A DNA stretch of 53,057 nucleotides from positions 1 through 53,057 of the forward strand of contig DASVQA010000079.1 of assembly GCA_036389375.1 (NCBI GenBank). Reading direction: 5' to 3'. Position numbers and translations under genes: made by a program. The notes under the pieces are model-generated. The model had not been told where the DNA came from, ran no database searches, and saw only the letters and a list, made by a program, of their open reading frames with translations. Positions 9,408 through 18,059 of the stretch are shown here, piece by piece. Origin of the DNA: QHXQ01 sp036389375 (GTDB taxonomy: Bacteria > Acidobacteriota > Blastocatellia > Pyrinomonadales > Pyrinomonadaceae). Each line of letters opens with the position of its first letter. Positions within the stretch are counted from its first letter, which is position 1.

Positions 9408-10928
9408 TCAACGCGTGGCGGCGGTCTTCAACGCGGCTTCGATGGCGGCTTTGAGCGCCTCGTAGGAACGGTCGGCAACGCGCCGGCCGTTGACGAAGAT
9501 CGTGGGCGTGCCCGCGACGCCGACGCGGTCGCCGTCGCGCAGGTCGCGGCGCACCTCTTCGGCTACTGCTTCGCTATCGAGCGCCGCGTCGAACCGCGCT
9601 CGATCAAGTTGCAGCCGACTCGCGTACTCCTTGAGTTGATTGACTTCGAGCGCCGATTGGTTGGCAAAGAGCAGCGCAGCATATTCCCAATACTTGCCCT
9701 GCGCGCGCGCCGCTTCCGCCGCCTCAGCCGCCTTGAACGCCTGCTTATGCTGCGCGAGCGGGAAATCGCGCACGACGAGCCGCACGCGGTCGCCGTATTC
9801 CGCCACTAGACGCTCCAACACGGGCTGCGTCTCGGCGCAACTCGGACACTGATAATCCGTGAACTCGACGATAGTGACCGCCGCGTTCGCGCTGCCCTTC
9901 GCCGGCTGATTGTCGGTGGCGATTTTGTAGGTCGGGGGCACAGGCGGCACAAGGAACACCTGCACGGCGGCCGCCTGCCGCAGCCGCTCGGCATAGGCGA
10001 GCCGCAAACGCTGCATCTCCGTCTCCTTCAGGTACTGCATAACCTGATCCTTCACCTGCGCGAACTCGCCGTTGATGCGCTCCTTGTTCTCGTTATAGAA
10101 GGCTTGCGCCTGCGCCTCTGTCACGGCCGGCACTTTCGTCTCAACTTCACGGTCAAGGAGCGCCCGGCTCGTCACCTGCTGTTTCTGCGCCTCGCTGGCG
10201 AGCAGTATGTCATTGATCTTGAGATCGAGGTCTTGCTTACGCAGATCATAGACCCGCGCCTGCACGCTGAAGATGAGCGGCGCAAGGCTGTCTTCGATGT
10301 CGGTCGAGGTGATGCGCTGACCGTTGACGCTGGCGAAGACGCGCGCCCGCTCGGCGGCGCTTGCCGGCGGCGTCGCTTCAGGGACGAGCATTTGCACGTT
10401 GGCGGCGGCGCGCAGCCGCTCCGATAGTTTGCGCGCCTGTTCGCGCTGACGCTCGTCGCGCAGGTAGCCGATGATGTCGCCCTTCACGCTGGCAAACTCG
10501 CCGCTGATGCGCGCCTTGTTCTGGTTGTAGAACGCCTGCGCGTCGGCTTCGGTCGGCTCCGGCGCTTTGGCGACGACCTCGTTCTCAAGCAGTTGATAGG
10601 TGCTGAGCTTGAGTCGTTTGGCTTCGGCTTCGAGCAACAGGCTGTTGATCTGAAGATCGAGTTCGCGTTTGCGCGCGGCCACGACCTGCGCCTGTAGCTC
10701 GGCGATGCGGGCCTGCGTCTCGGCGCTTAAATCCTGTTTGGTGATCTTCACGCCGTTGACGACCGCCAGCACGTCCGGCAGTGGGGCGGACTCGCAACCG
10801 CAGTCCGGCGCAGCGTTCGGCGTGGCGACTGCGGGCGTGGGGCTGGCCTTCACGGTCGGGCCCGGTTGAGCGAGGGCAACCGCCGAGTAGATGAGAAGCG
10901 CGAGCGTTGACAGCAAGAGCCTGTGCAT
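9408..10928 (-). CDS. Secreted protein with two SurA-N-like repeats and a DsbA-like thioredoxin domain
   Basis: 506 residues with a signal peptide (about 1-20, cleaved near ALA/QPG). Two tandem homologous segments (about 50-180 and 195-325) both begin VNGxxIT and contain ADAQAFYNQNK or AQAQAFYNENK, followed by GEFAxVK. These resemble the N-terminal chaperone domain of SurA/parvulin proteins, with no PPIase domain. From about 335 a thioredoxin-fold DsbA/thioredoxin_4 domain follows, with active site CPSC (C361, C364) in FTDYQCPSC and the cis-Pro loop GTPTIFVNG. It is likely a periplasmic thiol oxidase or chaperone for secreted client proteins. The gene is 23 bases downstream of the beta-propeller gene, so it forms an operon convergent with the oxidase. 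A Cys pair near residues 43-45 (CGC) is an extra oddity. Confidence 0.85.
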   Translation of the reverse strand: MHRLLLSTLALLIYSAVALAQPGPTVKASPTPAVATPNAAPDCGCESAPLPDVLAVVNGVKITKQDLSAETQARIAELQAQVVAARKRELDLQINSLLLEAEAKRLKLSTYQLLENEVVAKAPEPTEADAQAFYNQNKARISGEFASVKGDIIGYLRDERQREQARKLSERLRAAANVQMLVPEATPPASAAERARVFASVNGQRITSTDIEDSLAPLIFSVQARVYDLRKQDLDLKINDILLASEAQKQQVTSRALLDREVETKVPAVTEAQAQAFYNENKERINGEFAQVKDQVMQYLKETEMQRLRLAYAERLRQAAAVQVFLVPPVPPTYKIATDNQPAKGSANAAVTIVEFTDYQCPSCAETQPVLERLVAEYGDRVRLVVRDFPLAQHKQAFKAAEAAEAARAQGKYWEYAALLFANQSALEVNQLKEYASRLQLDRARFDAALDSEAVAEEVRRDLRDGDRVGVAGTPTIFVNGRRVADRSYEALKAAIEAALKTAATR

Positions 10929-10951
10929 GAAACCTCCCGTAAATCGTATCG

Positions 10952-12919
10952 TTATTTAGTCGGCGCGGCGGTCTGTGTCGCCTGTAGCATCAGGTAGGGC
11001 AACTGGCGGAAGGTGACGGACTGCGACTTGCTCTCGATGAAGATCATGTAGGGGCCGGTCTGCGGCACGTTGATGGTCAGTTCATAGATGCCGTCGCCGA
11101 TGCCCTGCGCGAAGGCGCGCGTCTGCCAGATGCCGGGCGAGAGAAAGGTCAGCACGTGTACGTCCTTCAGGCCGTCCTTCGGTTTGTTCGTCGTCGTATC
11201 GAAGAGACGGAAGCGCAGCTTGTAGTCGCTGCCGACGCGCAGAGGTTTCGTGCGGTCGAGATATTCGACGCGGAGCGCGAGGGCGCGCTCGTGCTGGATC
11301 GCGGGATTCTCAACCGCCTGCGCCTCGAAGCAGTGCGTCACGCGGGGCGAGTCGAGCAGCAGGGCCACATCGTAAATGCCGCTCTTGGGCAGACGCGCAA
11401 CCGTCTCGTAGACGCCCGTTCTGACTTCACGCAACGAGCGGTCGGCGATGAGCACTGCGCGCGGGTCGCGGCGGTAATTCTGAAAATTGCCCATCGGCGC
11501 GGCCATGCCTTCCGTGTAGTAATAAAGCTGCTGGTCGGCCGGGTTGGCGATGATGACGGAGTTCCCTTCGGGCGCGGGCACGATGGCGTCGGCTGCGCTC
11601 GCCGGGGCGCGCGTCTCGCCCGGCGTGAGTTGCCCGCCGGGGAACGTGACCATGTTCAGTTGCTTGCCGATGGTGCTCAGTTGAATCATCGTGACTTCGA
11701 CCGCGCCCGCCGAGCGCACGTAGGCGTAGTCGCGCGTAAAGGTGATCTGATCCGGCCCCTTGCCGACGGGTTGCGTGTGCAGCAGGCGGTTGGTCGAGGC
11801 ATCGAAGATGTAGATGTTCGAGTCGGCCGGGTTCGGCACGAAGCCGTAGCGCCCGCCCGGCGCGAAACGCACCCGCCCGACACCGGGTTTGAGCGCAAGC
11901 CGCGTCACGACCTGTTGCGTGCGTCCGTCTACGACGGCGAGTTGACCGCTCGCTTCGTCGCTGACGTAGACGAACTTGCTGAGCGGCGAGACGGCGACGG
12001 CCGCGGCCCTTGCGCCTGTCTTCACCTCGCCCGCTTTCGCCAACTTCTGCACGTCAACGATGCTCAGCGTGCCCGCGTCGCGGTTGGTCACGTAGGCGAA
12101 TTTGTTGTCGTCGCTGAGCGCGAGTTCGTGGTGGCCGGCGCCGGTCGGGATGCGCGCCGCGACCTTCAGGCTGGCCGTGTCAATGATCGTCACGCCGCTC
12201 TCCGCGCCTTCGTCCGTGCCGACCCAGAGATATTTTTCATCCGGCTGCAAGGCGACGCGCAAGGGGCGCGCGCCAGTGTCAATGTTAGCGATGGCCTTCC
12301 ACGTGTTCGTGTCCACGACGGCGACCTGATTCACTTCGGGCATGCTGACAAAGAGCCGGTTCTGATCCTGTGTGATAACCCAATCAGCGCCGGGGCTGCG
12401 CAGCATGATGAGCGTGATGAGTTTGCTGCCGCCGAAGCCGAGCAGCGGATCGATGACGGAGATGTTCGGCTCTTGATTGAGCGCGAGCAGATAGTAGCTG
12501 TTCAGATCAACGTCGGGGCGCGCGCGCAGGCTGCCTTGCAGGAACGACTGAATCTTTTCGCGGCAGCCCTTCAGGTCTGGGGCCACAGCGCCTTCGCGCT
12601 GCGTCAGCCAGACGGAGGGCTTGACTCCGGCGAGCGGCGTTCTGGTCGTAGTGTCGGTGACGCGCAGGCGGACGAGCGCGTCCTGCCCCTCCATCAAGGT
12701 CGCCGGCTGTTTGTCGCCAACCGCGACCGGATCAATCGTGAACTCGACCTCGACCCCCTGCGTGACGATCTTTTGCGGGCCGCGCACAGCGGTCGCAGGT
12801 TGAGGCGGGGGCGCGGCGGGCGGGGCGGACTTATCCTGCGCGCGCGCGCCATTGTGCGCCGTCGCGCAGATGGCGCAGAGCAGAACGAGGGCGCGCAAGC
12901 GTTGACGTATCGTAAGCAT
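10952..12919 (-). CDS. Secreted YncE/cytochrome-d1-type beta-propeller protein
   Basis: 655 residues with a signal peptide (cleavage near ARAQD, about residue 27). The centre (about 160-440) is built of YVTN-type blades: KFAYVTNRDAGTLSIVDV, KFVYVSDEASGQLAVVDG and several INVID-like repeats, giving a seven-bladed surface propeller. The flanking N- and C-terminal parts (about 50-110 and 480-650) look like beta-sandwich domains that repeat the word RLRVTDTTT or RFRLFDTTT. No heme-binding CxxCH is present, so a d1-type enzyme is not supported. It is first gene of an operon with the SurA/DsbA protein and is convergent to the giant oxidase. A role as a partner or substrate-presenting scaffold of the oxidase is an inference from context. 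Confidence 0.85.
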   Translation of the reverse strand: MLTIRQRLRALVLLCAICATAHNGARAQDKSAPPAAPPPQPATAVRGPQKIVTQGVEVEFTIDPVAVGDKQPATLMEGQDALVRLRVTDTTTRTPLAGVKPSVWLTQREGAVAPDLKGCREKIQSFLQGSLRARPDVDLNSYYLLALNQEPNISVIDPLLGFGGSKLITLIMLRSPGADWVITQDQNRLFVSMPEVNQVAVVDTNTWKAIANIDTGARPLRVALQPDEKYLWVGTDEGAESGVTIIDTASLKVAARIPTGAGHHELALSDDNKFAYVTNRDAGTLSIVDVQKLAKAGEVKTGARAAAVAVSPLSKFVYVSDEASGQLAVVDGRTQQVVTRLALKPGVGRVRFAPGGRYGFVPNPADSNIYIFDASTNRLLHTQPVGKGPDQITFTRDYAYVRSAGAVEVTMIQLSTIGKQLNMVTFPGGQLTPGETRAPASAADAIVPAPEGNSVIIANPADQQLYYYTEGMAAPMGNFQNYRRDPRAVLIADRSLREVRTGVYETVARLPKSGIYDVALLLDSPRVTHCFEAQAVENPAIQHERALALRVEYLDRTKPLRVGSDYKLRFRLFDTTTNKPKDGLKDVHVLTFLSPGIWQTRAFAQGIGDGIYELTINVPQTGPYMIFIESKSQSVTFRQLPYLMLQATQTAAPTK

Positions 12920-13379
12920 AATGTTTTCTTCTCGCCGGAAAGTATAGGGTCGTGTGCTGCCGGCCGCGCGACCGGTCGGCGGTCGGCGCTTGGTGAGGCC
13001 GGCGCTAACGAATGATCACCCTCAAGCGGCGTATTGTACTACAGAACACGCGCCGGGAAACGCGCCCACTCGCCGCTCAAAGCAAGCCCGGCGTGACAGC
13101 TTTCTTTCATCGTTATATGATGATTTTTATAGCTGCATGCTTCGCGTTCGCAGTTGCTCAACGCGAGCCGGATGGCCCTTGACGCGTGGCCGACTACCTG
13201 ACGAGCGTAAAAGCGTGAGCGTTGCGCAGGCACGCGCCGCAGCCGCTGGCAGACCTCAAGCGTGGCCAGACCCGCTCGCCCCAGCGCCGTGCGGTTAAGA
13301 CCATGCCGCTTTGCCGGCCCAAGACTGACTACCCGCATCGATCCTCTGATGCGGGCCGGAGCGAACCGACACGGCGTAG
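12920..13379. other. 460-base gap, no recognisable gene
   Basis: It holds the upstream region of the beta-propeller operon on the left and the 3' flank of the DUF4177-like gene on the right. Open frames in both strands here are short, compositionally biased and lack ribosome-binding sites. An AT-rich patch lies around 13108-13132 and a small hairpin at 13332-13355. I see no tRNA or riboswitch shape. Confidence 0.5.
13332..13355 (-). terminator. Small hairpin after the DUF4177-like gene
   Basis: CCCGCATC and GATGCGGG pair perfectly around an 8-base loop, 25 bases past the stop of the minus-strand gene. No T-run follows, so it may be a weak or factor-dependent terminator. Confidence 0.4.
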
Positions 13380-13700
13380 CTACTTCCGGCGCTTGAAATA
13401 GTAGATGGGGTCGTTCGCACCACCGGCGACCGAGACCAGTTCCCAGCCCTTAGCTCCTAGCTTGTCCATGTCCTGCTCAAGCACGAAGGACTCACGCCCG
13501 AACGGCCCCGGCGGCTCCTTCCGCATACTGGAGTTACCCGTCGAACTGAGATTACTGTTCGCGCCGGCCACGACCAGATACTCCCATTTCTCTGTGGTCG
13601 CTGCATCGCTCGCCGCCCCGCTCCGGCTGTTCGTCCGCTGGGCGAAAGCGCAGATGGCCACCAACATGCTCAAGCTCAGGCAGATCGTCGTCCGTTTCAT
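13380..13700 (-). CDS. Small secreted protein with DUF4177-like domain
   Basis: 106 residues from the ATG at 13700, chosen because AGGAG lies 5 bases upstream; a longer frame upstream has no such site. A signal peptide of about 22 residues ends near AFAQ. The rest shows the DUF4177-like pattern: KWEYLVV strand, then LGAKGWELVSV and a final YYFKRRK. These small beta-rich proteins have no assigned function. The gene stands alone, divergent from the DAC-type gene. Confidence 0.75.
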   Translation of the reverse strand: MKRTTICLSLSMLVAICAFAQRTNSRSGAASDAATTEKWEYLVVAGANSNLSSTGNSSMRKEPPGPFGRESFVLEQDMDKLGAKGWELVSVAGGANDPIYYFKRRK

Positions 13701-13846
13701 AGTTTCTCCTCTCGCGTGTCCCGACACTGCTCCGAGGCCATTTCACGCCTTTGGTGGCACTCTGTTCCAACTAGATGTTAAGGCGCGGGCGCGCAGAGTT
13801 TGGCGTTGAGAGTTGACGCGCAACTGTCCGAACTGGTGATCGAGTT

Positions 13847-14986
13847 ATGACTGAACCGGCATATCCGGCGGCGCGTGCGGTGGCGGAAACGGTGCAGGAG
13901 CACTTCGCCCGGCAACTGGCGGCGGCAGCGCGACGCGGGCAGCAGGAGTTGGTGTCTGTGCCCGACGCACAAACCATCGAAGCGATGATTGACGCGGCCT
14001 TCTGGGCCAGCCTGCGCCGCGAGGAAGGTTACGCGCCGAAAATATCGCTCGCGTACCTGCCGCCCAATCAGGGCGGGCGGGCGCTGACCTTTGCCCAACG
14101 ACTAAGGCTCGCGCCGCCAGCCCTGACGCGCCTCGCCCCGGCCGTCGAGCGGCCGGGCATACACCTCGGCGTCTGGCGTGATGCGGACGAGTTATGCGTG
14201 TGGGGCACGACGCACGAGATTCCCGTGCTCTGTTTCGTGCTGGAAGTGATCGAACCGGGGCTGCTGGTCGTCAAGTACCGGCGCGATCAAGACCCCAGCA
14301 AGTTCGTCAACGTGGTCATACTGAAGGGCGACCAGATCAAAGTGGTGGACGAGGAAGGGACGAGTCTGGCCGATTGCCCGTCGCTGCTGGAATCGCTGCT
14401 CAGTTTCGGCTCGCCCGCCGCACCCGTCAACGAGGTCAACGTGCTCGTGCAACTGGCCGTCTCCATGCGCGCGCATGGGCGCGGTGGGGCGCTGCTCGTC
14501 GTGCCGCAGGACTCCGAGGCGTGGCGCGAGTCAATCGTGTGGCCCGCGCTCTACGCGGTCGAGCCGGCCTACGCTGAACTGGCCGAATTGATGCGCGCCA
14601 GCGCGAGCGTCAGGGGCCAGCAGCTATGGCAGGAAGCTTTCGGTCAGGTGGTGGACGCCATCGGCGGGCTGACGGCCGTTGACGGCGCGGCCCTGCTCAC
14701 AGACCAGTATGAACTGCTCGCGTTCGGGGCGAAGATAGTGCGTCGGCGGGGCAGCGCGCAGGTCGAGCAGGTGATCGTGACGGAGCCGATCATAGGCGGC
14801 GCGGCTTCGGTCGTCCACCCGATCCAACTCGGCGGCACACGCCACCTGTCGGCGGCGCAGTTCGTACATGATCAACGTGGCGCGGTCGCCCTCGTTGCTT
14901 CGCAGGATGGCCGCTTCACAGTCTTTGCCTGGTCGCCGTGTGAAGAGATGGTACACGCGCACCGCGTCGAGACGCTGCTGCTATAA
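13847..14986 (+). CDS. DAC (diadenylate cyclase-type) protein with DACNV sensor domain
   Basis: 379 residues, no signal peptide. The C-terminal third carries the two hallmarks of the DisA_N/DAC fold: VDGAALL (the DGA motif, about residue 277) and GGTRHLSAAQF (the RHR-like motif, about 326), followed by the AVALVASQDGRFTVF strand pair. The N-terminal 220 residues fit the sensor module named DACNV in comparative studies of nucleotide signalling. The expected reaction is 2 ATP to c-di-AMP. The third position of the RHR motif is Leu instead of Arg (RHL), which could alter activity. A terminator-like hairpin follows. Function is inferred from family; no c-di-AMP receptor gene is seen nearby. Confidence 0.8.
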   Translation: MTEPAYPAARAVAETVQEHFARQLAAAARRGQQELVSVPDAQTIEAMIDAAFWASLRREEGYAPKISLAYLPPNQGGRALTFAQRLRLAPPALTRLAPAVERPGIHLGVWRDADELCVWGTTHEIPVLCFVLEVIEPGLLVVKYRRDQDPSKFVNVVILKGDQIKVVDEEGTSLADCPSLLESLLSFGSPAAPVNEVNVLVQLAVSMRAHGRGGALLVVPQDSEAWRESIVWPALYAVEPAYAELAELMRASASVRGQQLWQEAFGQVVDAIGGLTAVDGAALLTDQYELLAFGAKIVRRRGSAQVEQVIVTEPIIGGAASVVHPIQLGGTRHLSAAQFVHDQRGAVALVASQDGRFTVFAWSPCEEMVHAHRVETLLL

Positions 14987-15079
14987 AACGACGCAGGCGC
15001 AGCAACTGGCGCGTTGCAGATGTAAACCGCCCGCGCAGGTTGAACGGAAAAATCGCGCGCACCGGCGTTGAGTTCCGCG

Positions 15080-15114
15080 CGCACAGAGTTGATAATCTGT
15101 GCGGACAGATTTTT
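15080..15114 (+). terminator. Hairpin with T-tract after the DAC-type gene
   Basis: CGCACAGA and TCTGTGCG (8 bp) flank an 8-base loop, and ATTTTT follows five bases later. It lies 94 bases after the DAC stop and 25 bases before msrA, so it likely separates the two transcripts. It could alternatively be an operator for msrA. Confidence 0.55.
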
Positions 15115-15138
15115 ACGAACTGAGGGCCACAACAGATT

Positions 15139-15687
15139 ATGTCAACAGAGCAGCGCGCAGAGATCGCTACGCTCGCAGGCGGGTGTTTCTGGTGTTTGGA
15201 GGCAGTGTATAAAGACCTGCGCGGCGTCGAGCGCGTCGTGTCGGGCTACACGGGCGGCGACAAGGCGAATCCGACTTACGATCAAGTCTGCGCGGGCACG
15301 ACCGGGCATGCCGAAGCCGTGCAGATCACGTTTGATCCACAGGTCACCTCTTATCAGGAACTTCTCGAAGTCTTCTTCACCATCCACGATCCGACGACGC
15401 TGAACCGGCAGGGCGCGGACGTGGGCACGCAATATCGTTCCGCCATCTTCTACCACACGCCCGCGCAGCAGGCCGCCGCCGAAGAGGTGATCGCGCGCCT
15501 GACCGCCGACAAGGTCTGGGATGCGCCCATCGTGACCGAGCGCGTGCCCGCGGCAGAGTTCTACCCGGCGGAGGCTTATCATCAGGAATACTTTGAGCGA
15601 AATCCGGGTCAGCCTTACTGCCGGGCCGTGGTCGCGCCCAAGGTCGCCAAGTTTCGCAGCAAGTTTTTGGCGAAGTTGAAGCGTTAA
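15139..15687 (+). CDS. msrA: Peptide-methionine (S)-S-oxide reductase MsrA
   Basis: 182 residues, the usual length for a cytosolic MsrA, no signal peptide. The catalytic motif GCFWC is at residues 15-19 (C16 nucleophile), followed by the family pattern VVSGYTGG, YDQVCAGTTGHAEAVQ and a resolving-region QPYC near residue 158. It reduces S-methionine sulfoxide in oxidised proteins, using thioredoxin. It sits between the DAC gene and a convergent methyltransferase gene; no MsrB is visible. Confidence 0.97.
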   Translation: MSTEQRAEIATLAGGCFWCLEAVYKDLRGVERVVSGYTGGDKANPTYDQVCAGTTGHAEAVQITFDPQVTSYQELLEVFFTIHDPTTLNRQGADVGTQYRSAIFYHTPAQQAAAEEVIARLTADKVWDAPIVTERVPAAEFYPAEAYHQEYFERNPGQPYCRAVVAPKVAKFRSKFLAKLKR

Positions 15688-15727
15688 CGGCTGAAAGCGC
15701 ACGGCAGAGGCGAACTGCGCGGCGCGC

Positions 15728-16822
15728 TCACTTGCGCCACACGAGCACTTGAAAGCTCTGGCTCATGCCGCCGGGCAGGATCATTTCCCGCGCCGACAGT
15801 CGGAGCGCCGTGCGCTCGGCTTCAGATTCGAGGCGTGCGCTCATACTTTCGAGTTGGGCGAGCAGACCGGCGCGCATGAGGAATTCGTCCTGCCGGGCGC
15901 AGAGGACGGGTTGCAGACCGTTGGCGGCAGCAGCAAGTTTGATCTGTGTCCAGTTGATGGTCGTGGTCAGGTCTTGTGCGCCGGGTCGGGCGAGCACGTC
16001 AGCTTGCAATTGATGTCGGTGGAACGCGCGCAGAGTGCCTGCGGGTCGTTGCGCCGCGTCGTACAACGCGGGCGCGTCCGCGCCGTAGTCAATGACGATG
16101 AGATAGCCAGAGGTCAGCGCACCCGCCGCGCGTGCGAGCCAGTCGTCGGCCGCAAGATTGACTTCGGCAGTCTGACCTTCCGCCAGCGAAACGTGCAGCC
16201 GCGCGAAATATTCCGCCAGATGCGGCGTGCTCGGCGCACATTCCACCCAAACGAATTCGCCCGCCGCATTCAAACCCACGCACAACTCGCGCAACTCGCC
16301 GCCGCGCGCTACCACGCGATGCACCGGCAAGGCATCGAGTAGCTCGTTGGCGAAGACGAGACCAACGGGCGCGCCTATCTCGGCCAGCGGACGGAATTCA
16401 ATGCGCTCAGCGAACGCGACCAGATGTGCGCGGGTGCGCGCGCGTGCGTCGGCACTCTGCTCGTCGAGCACGTAGCGCGTCGCGGCGTAGATGTCCGGAT
16501 GTTCGCGCTCGAAGGTCGTCAGCACGCCCTTTGCGAAATCGCCGCGCCCCGCGCCGGCTTCGATGATCGTCCATTGGTCGGGTGCGCCGAGTTCGGCGTA
16601 GAGTTGGGCGAAGTAGCGCGCGCAGGTGGCGGCAAAGAGTGGGCTGCGTTCAGGGCTGGTGCGGTAGTCGCCTGCGCGCCCCCAGCGCGCGAGGTCTGCG
16701 CGGTTGTAGTAGCCGGCGTGCTCATCGTAGAGCGCCGCCGTCATCCATTCGTGGCAAGTGAGCGGCCCGGCGCGGGTGATGCGTGCGCGCAGCCGCGCGG
16801 CGAGTGGAGCGGGGTCGGTCAT
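15728..16822 (-). CDS. SAM-dependent methyltransferase, MidA/NDUFAF7 family
   Basis: 364 residues. The family N-terminus is clear (GPLTCHEWMTAALYDEHAGYY), then GDYRTSPE, the SAM-binding glycine loop IIEAGAGRGDFAKG (about residue 90) and ANELLDALPVHR (about 165), all typical of the NDUFAF7/MidA group. The mitochondrial homologue methylates an arginine of the complex I subunit NDUFS2; the bacterial role is likely similar but unproven. It lies 13 bases downstream of the zinc-ribbon gene's stop, so co-transcription is possible with the methyltransferase upstream. Confidence 0.9.
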   Translation of the reverse strand: MTDPAPLAARLRARITRAGPLTCHEWMTAALYDEHAGYYNRADLARWGRAGDYRTSPERSPLFAATCARYFAQLYAELGAPDQWTIIEAGAGRGDFAKGVLTTFEREHPDIYAATRYVLDEQSADARARTRAHLVAFAERIEFRPLAEIGAPVGLVFANELLDALPVHRVVARGGELRELCVGLNAAGEFVWVECAPSTPHLAEYFARLHVSLAEGQTAEVNLAADDWLARAAGALTSGYLIVIDYGADAPALYDAAQRPAGTLRAFHRHQLQADVLARPGAQDLTTTINWTQIKLAAAANGLQPVLCARQDEFLMRAGLLAQLESMSARLESEAERTALRLSAREMILPGGMSQSFQVLVWRK

Positions 16823-16835
16823 GCGTTGAAGCGCC

Positions 16836-17408
16836 TTAAGAGTCGCGCCGGTCAGGCTCGTTCTGCTTGTCGAGCAGACGCGTGGTGTGATCCGTCACGC
16901 TCGGCGGCGGTTGCATCTCGGCGGTGTGCATCTGTGGCGGACGATAGTCGTAGACGGGCGCGCCCTGTGGCGGCGGCAGCGCGTCCTGACGCGCCGCACC
17001 GAGCGGCGACATCAAGTTGGGCGGCGCGTAAGCGGGCAGCGGCGAGCGCGCCTGCGCGGGTGCGCTTTCCGCGAACACGAGCGAGTAGAGCAGGCGCATC
17101 AAGCCGCCCATGAACAGGAGCACGCCGAAGAGGATGAACTCGGCGGGCAGACCGATGATCCTGTGTATGATGGCGATCATCGGGATCAGGAAGATGCTGA
17201 GAAACATCATCCGCGCGCCCTGTCTGATGCCCCTACGCTTCGGCGACTCGCGTCGCGCCGGCCCGCCGTCGCCCGACTCCGCCGTGGCCCACACCGGCAG
17301 TTGCCCGCCGCGCATGATCAACTCGCCTACGCTCGTCAGCCCCAGACCGCAACGCGAGCAGAAACGGGCCTGATCAGCTTGCTGCTGACCGCACTTTGGA
17401 CAAAACAT
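16836..17408 (-). CDS. Zinc-ribbon membrane protein of unknown function
   Basis: 190 residues from the ATG at 17408, which has GGAGGT nine bases upstream; a longer frame adds only ten residues. The N-terminus is a zinc ribbon with CPKCG and CSRCG knuckles (residues 3-6 and 18-21). A basic stretch follows, then two transmembrane helices (about 70-115) separated by a short turn. The C-terminal 75 residues are Pro-rich and probably disordered. This zinc_ribbon_2-plus-TM layout is common in Acidobacteriota and myxobacteria, with no assigned function. Confidence 0.75.
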   Translation of the reverse strand: MFCPKCGQQQADQARFCSRCGLGLTSVGELIMRGGQLPVWATAESGDGGPARRESPKRRGIRQGARMMFLSIFLIPMIAIIHRIIGLPAEFILFGVLLFMGGLMRLLYSLVFAESAPAQARSPLPAYAPPNLMSPLGAARQDALPPPQGAPVYDYRPPQMHTAEMQPPPSVTDHTTRLLDKQNEPDRRDS

Positions 17409-17516
17409 CTTGAGGAGACCTCCAAACGAATGCACGACGAAAGATGTACGATGAAGGCCAGCCGCATGTTCTTAAGTTCATCGCTCATCTTCCGGCCTGT
17501 TTCTCGTCGCCGACGT

Positions 17517-17984
17517 TCAAAGTCGTTCGTCGGAGAACAGGCGAAACGTGGCGTAGGCGCGCCCCTGATGATGCGCCGCGCGGACGAGCGTATCGATCAG
17601 CAGCGCACCGAGCGTCTGCATTTCACCGGCGGGCACGGCGATCTCTTTTGTTAACTCGGCATCACACTCAATCAGCGCGCAGCCGCGCAGCCGCGTCGCT
17701 TCGACTTCGCCGAGATAGGCGGCGACGCGCTCCGGCGTGGTGAGCGTTTCAGGCAGCGTCCACTCAAACGGGTCGTCCCACAGGTTCGCCGTGATGCCGC
17801 CGAACGTCTGCTCTACACACGCGGCGGCGCGCAGCAGGTGTTCGCCGCACGAATAGACGGGGCAGGCGTGCGCCGCGCGCGGCTGCCAGTACAACCTATC
17901 GGGCGGCACGCGTCGCACGAGCGTCAACGCGCTCGTGTGCAGCGCCGTAAACTGCGCGTCGAGCGTGGCGAGCAATTGCCTCAT
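17517..17984 (-). CDS. DinB/YfiT-like four-helix protein
   Basis: 155 residues. The pattern fits the DinB superfamily: a long first helix, then GEHLLRAAACVEQTF (His about 48), and a C-terminal AAHHQGRAYATFR helix (about 136) matching the HxxxH-G-Q metal site of the family. Members are metal-binding, often thiol-dependent transferases or of unknown role. The assignment is by motif only and the substrate is unknown. Confidence 0.7.
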   Translation of the reverse strand: MRQLLATLDAQFTALHTSALTLVRRVPPDRLYWQPRAAHACPVYSCGEHLLRAAACVEQTFGGITANLWDDPFEWTLPETLTTPERVAAYLGEVEATRLRGCALIECDAELTKEIAVPAGEMQTLGALLIDTLVRAAHHQGRAYATFRLFSDERL

Positions 17985-18059
17985 TGATTCATCAGTTCAT
18001 GGCCTGCACCGGCTCATGCTCAATGGCGCGCTGAACCGATGAAGCAACGAGGCCCGGCT

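Noticed and set aside
11156..13015. 619-codon plus-strand frame antisense to the beta-propeller gene
   Set aside because: It mirrors the high-GC coding strand of a clearly recognised protein, is rich in Arg/Ala/Gly and has no family features or ribosome site.
12954..13298. 114-codon plus-strand frame in the gap after the beta-propeller gene
   Set aside because: Arg/Ala-rich, no start signal, no family; overlaps the upstream region of the minus-strand operon.
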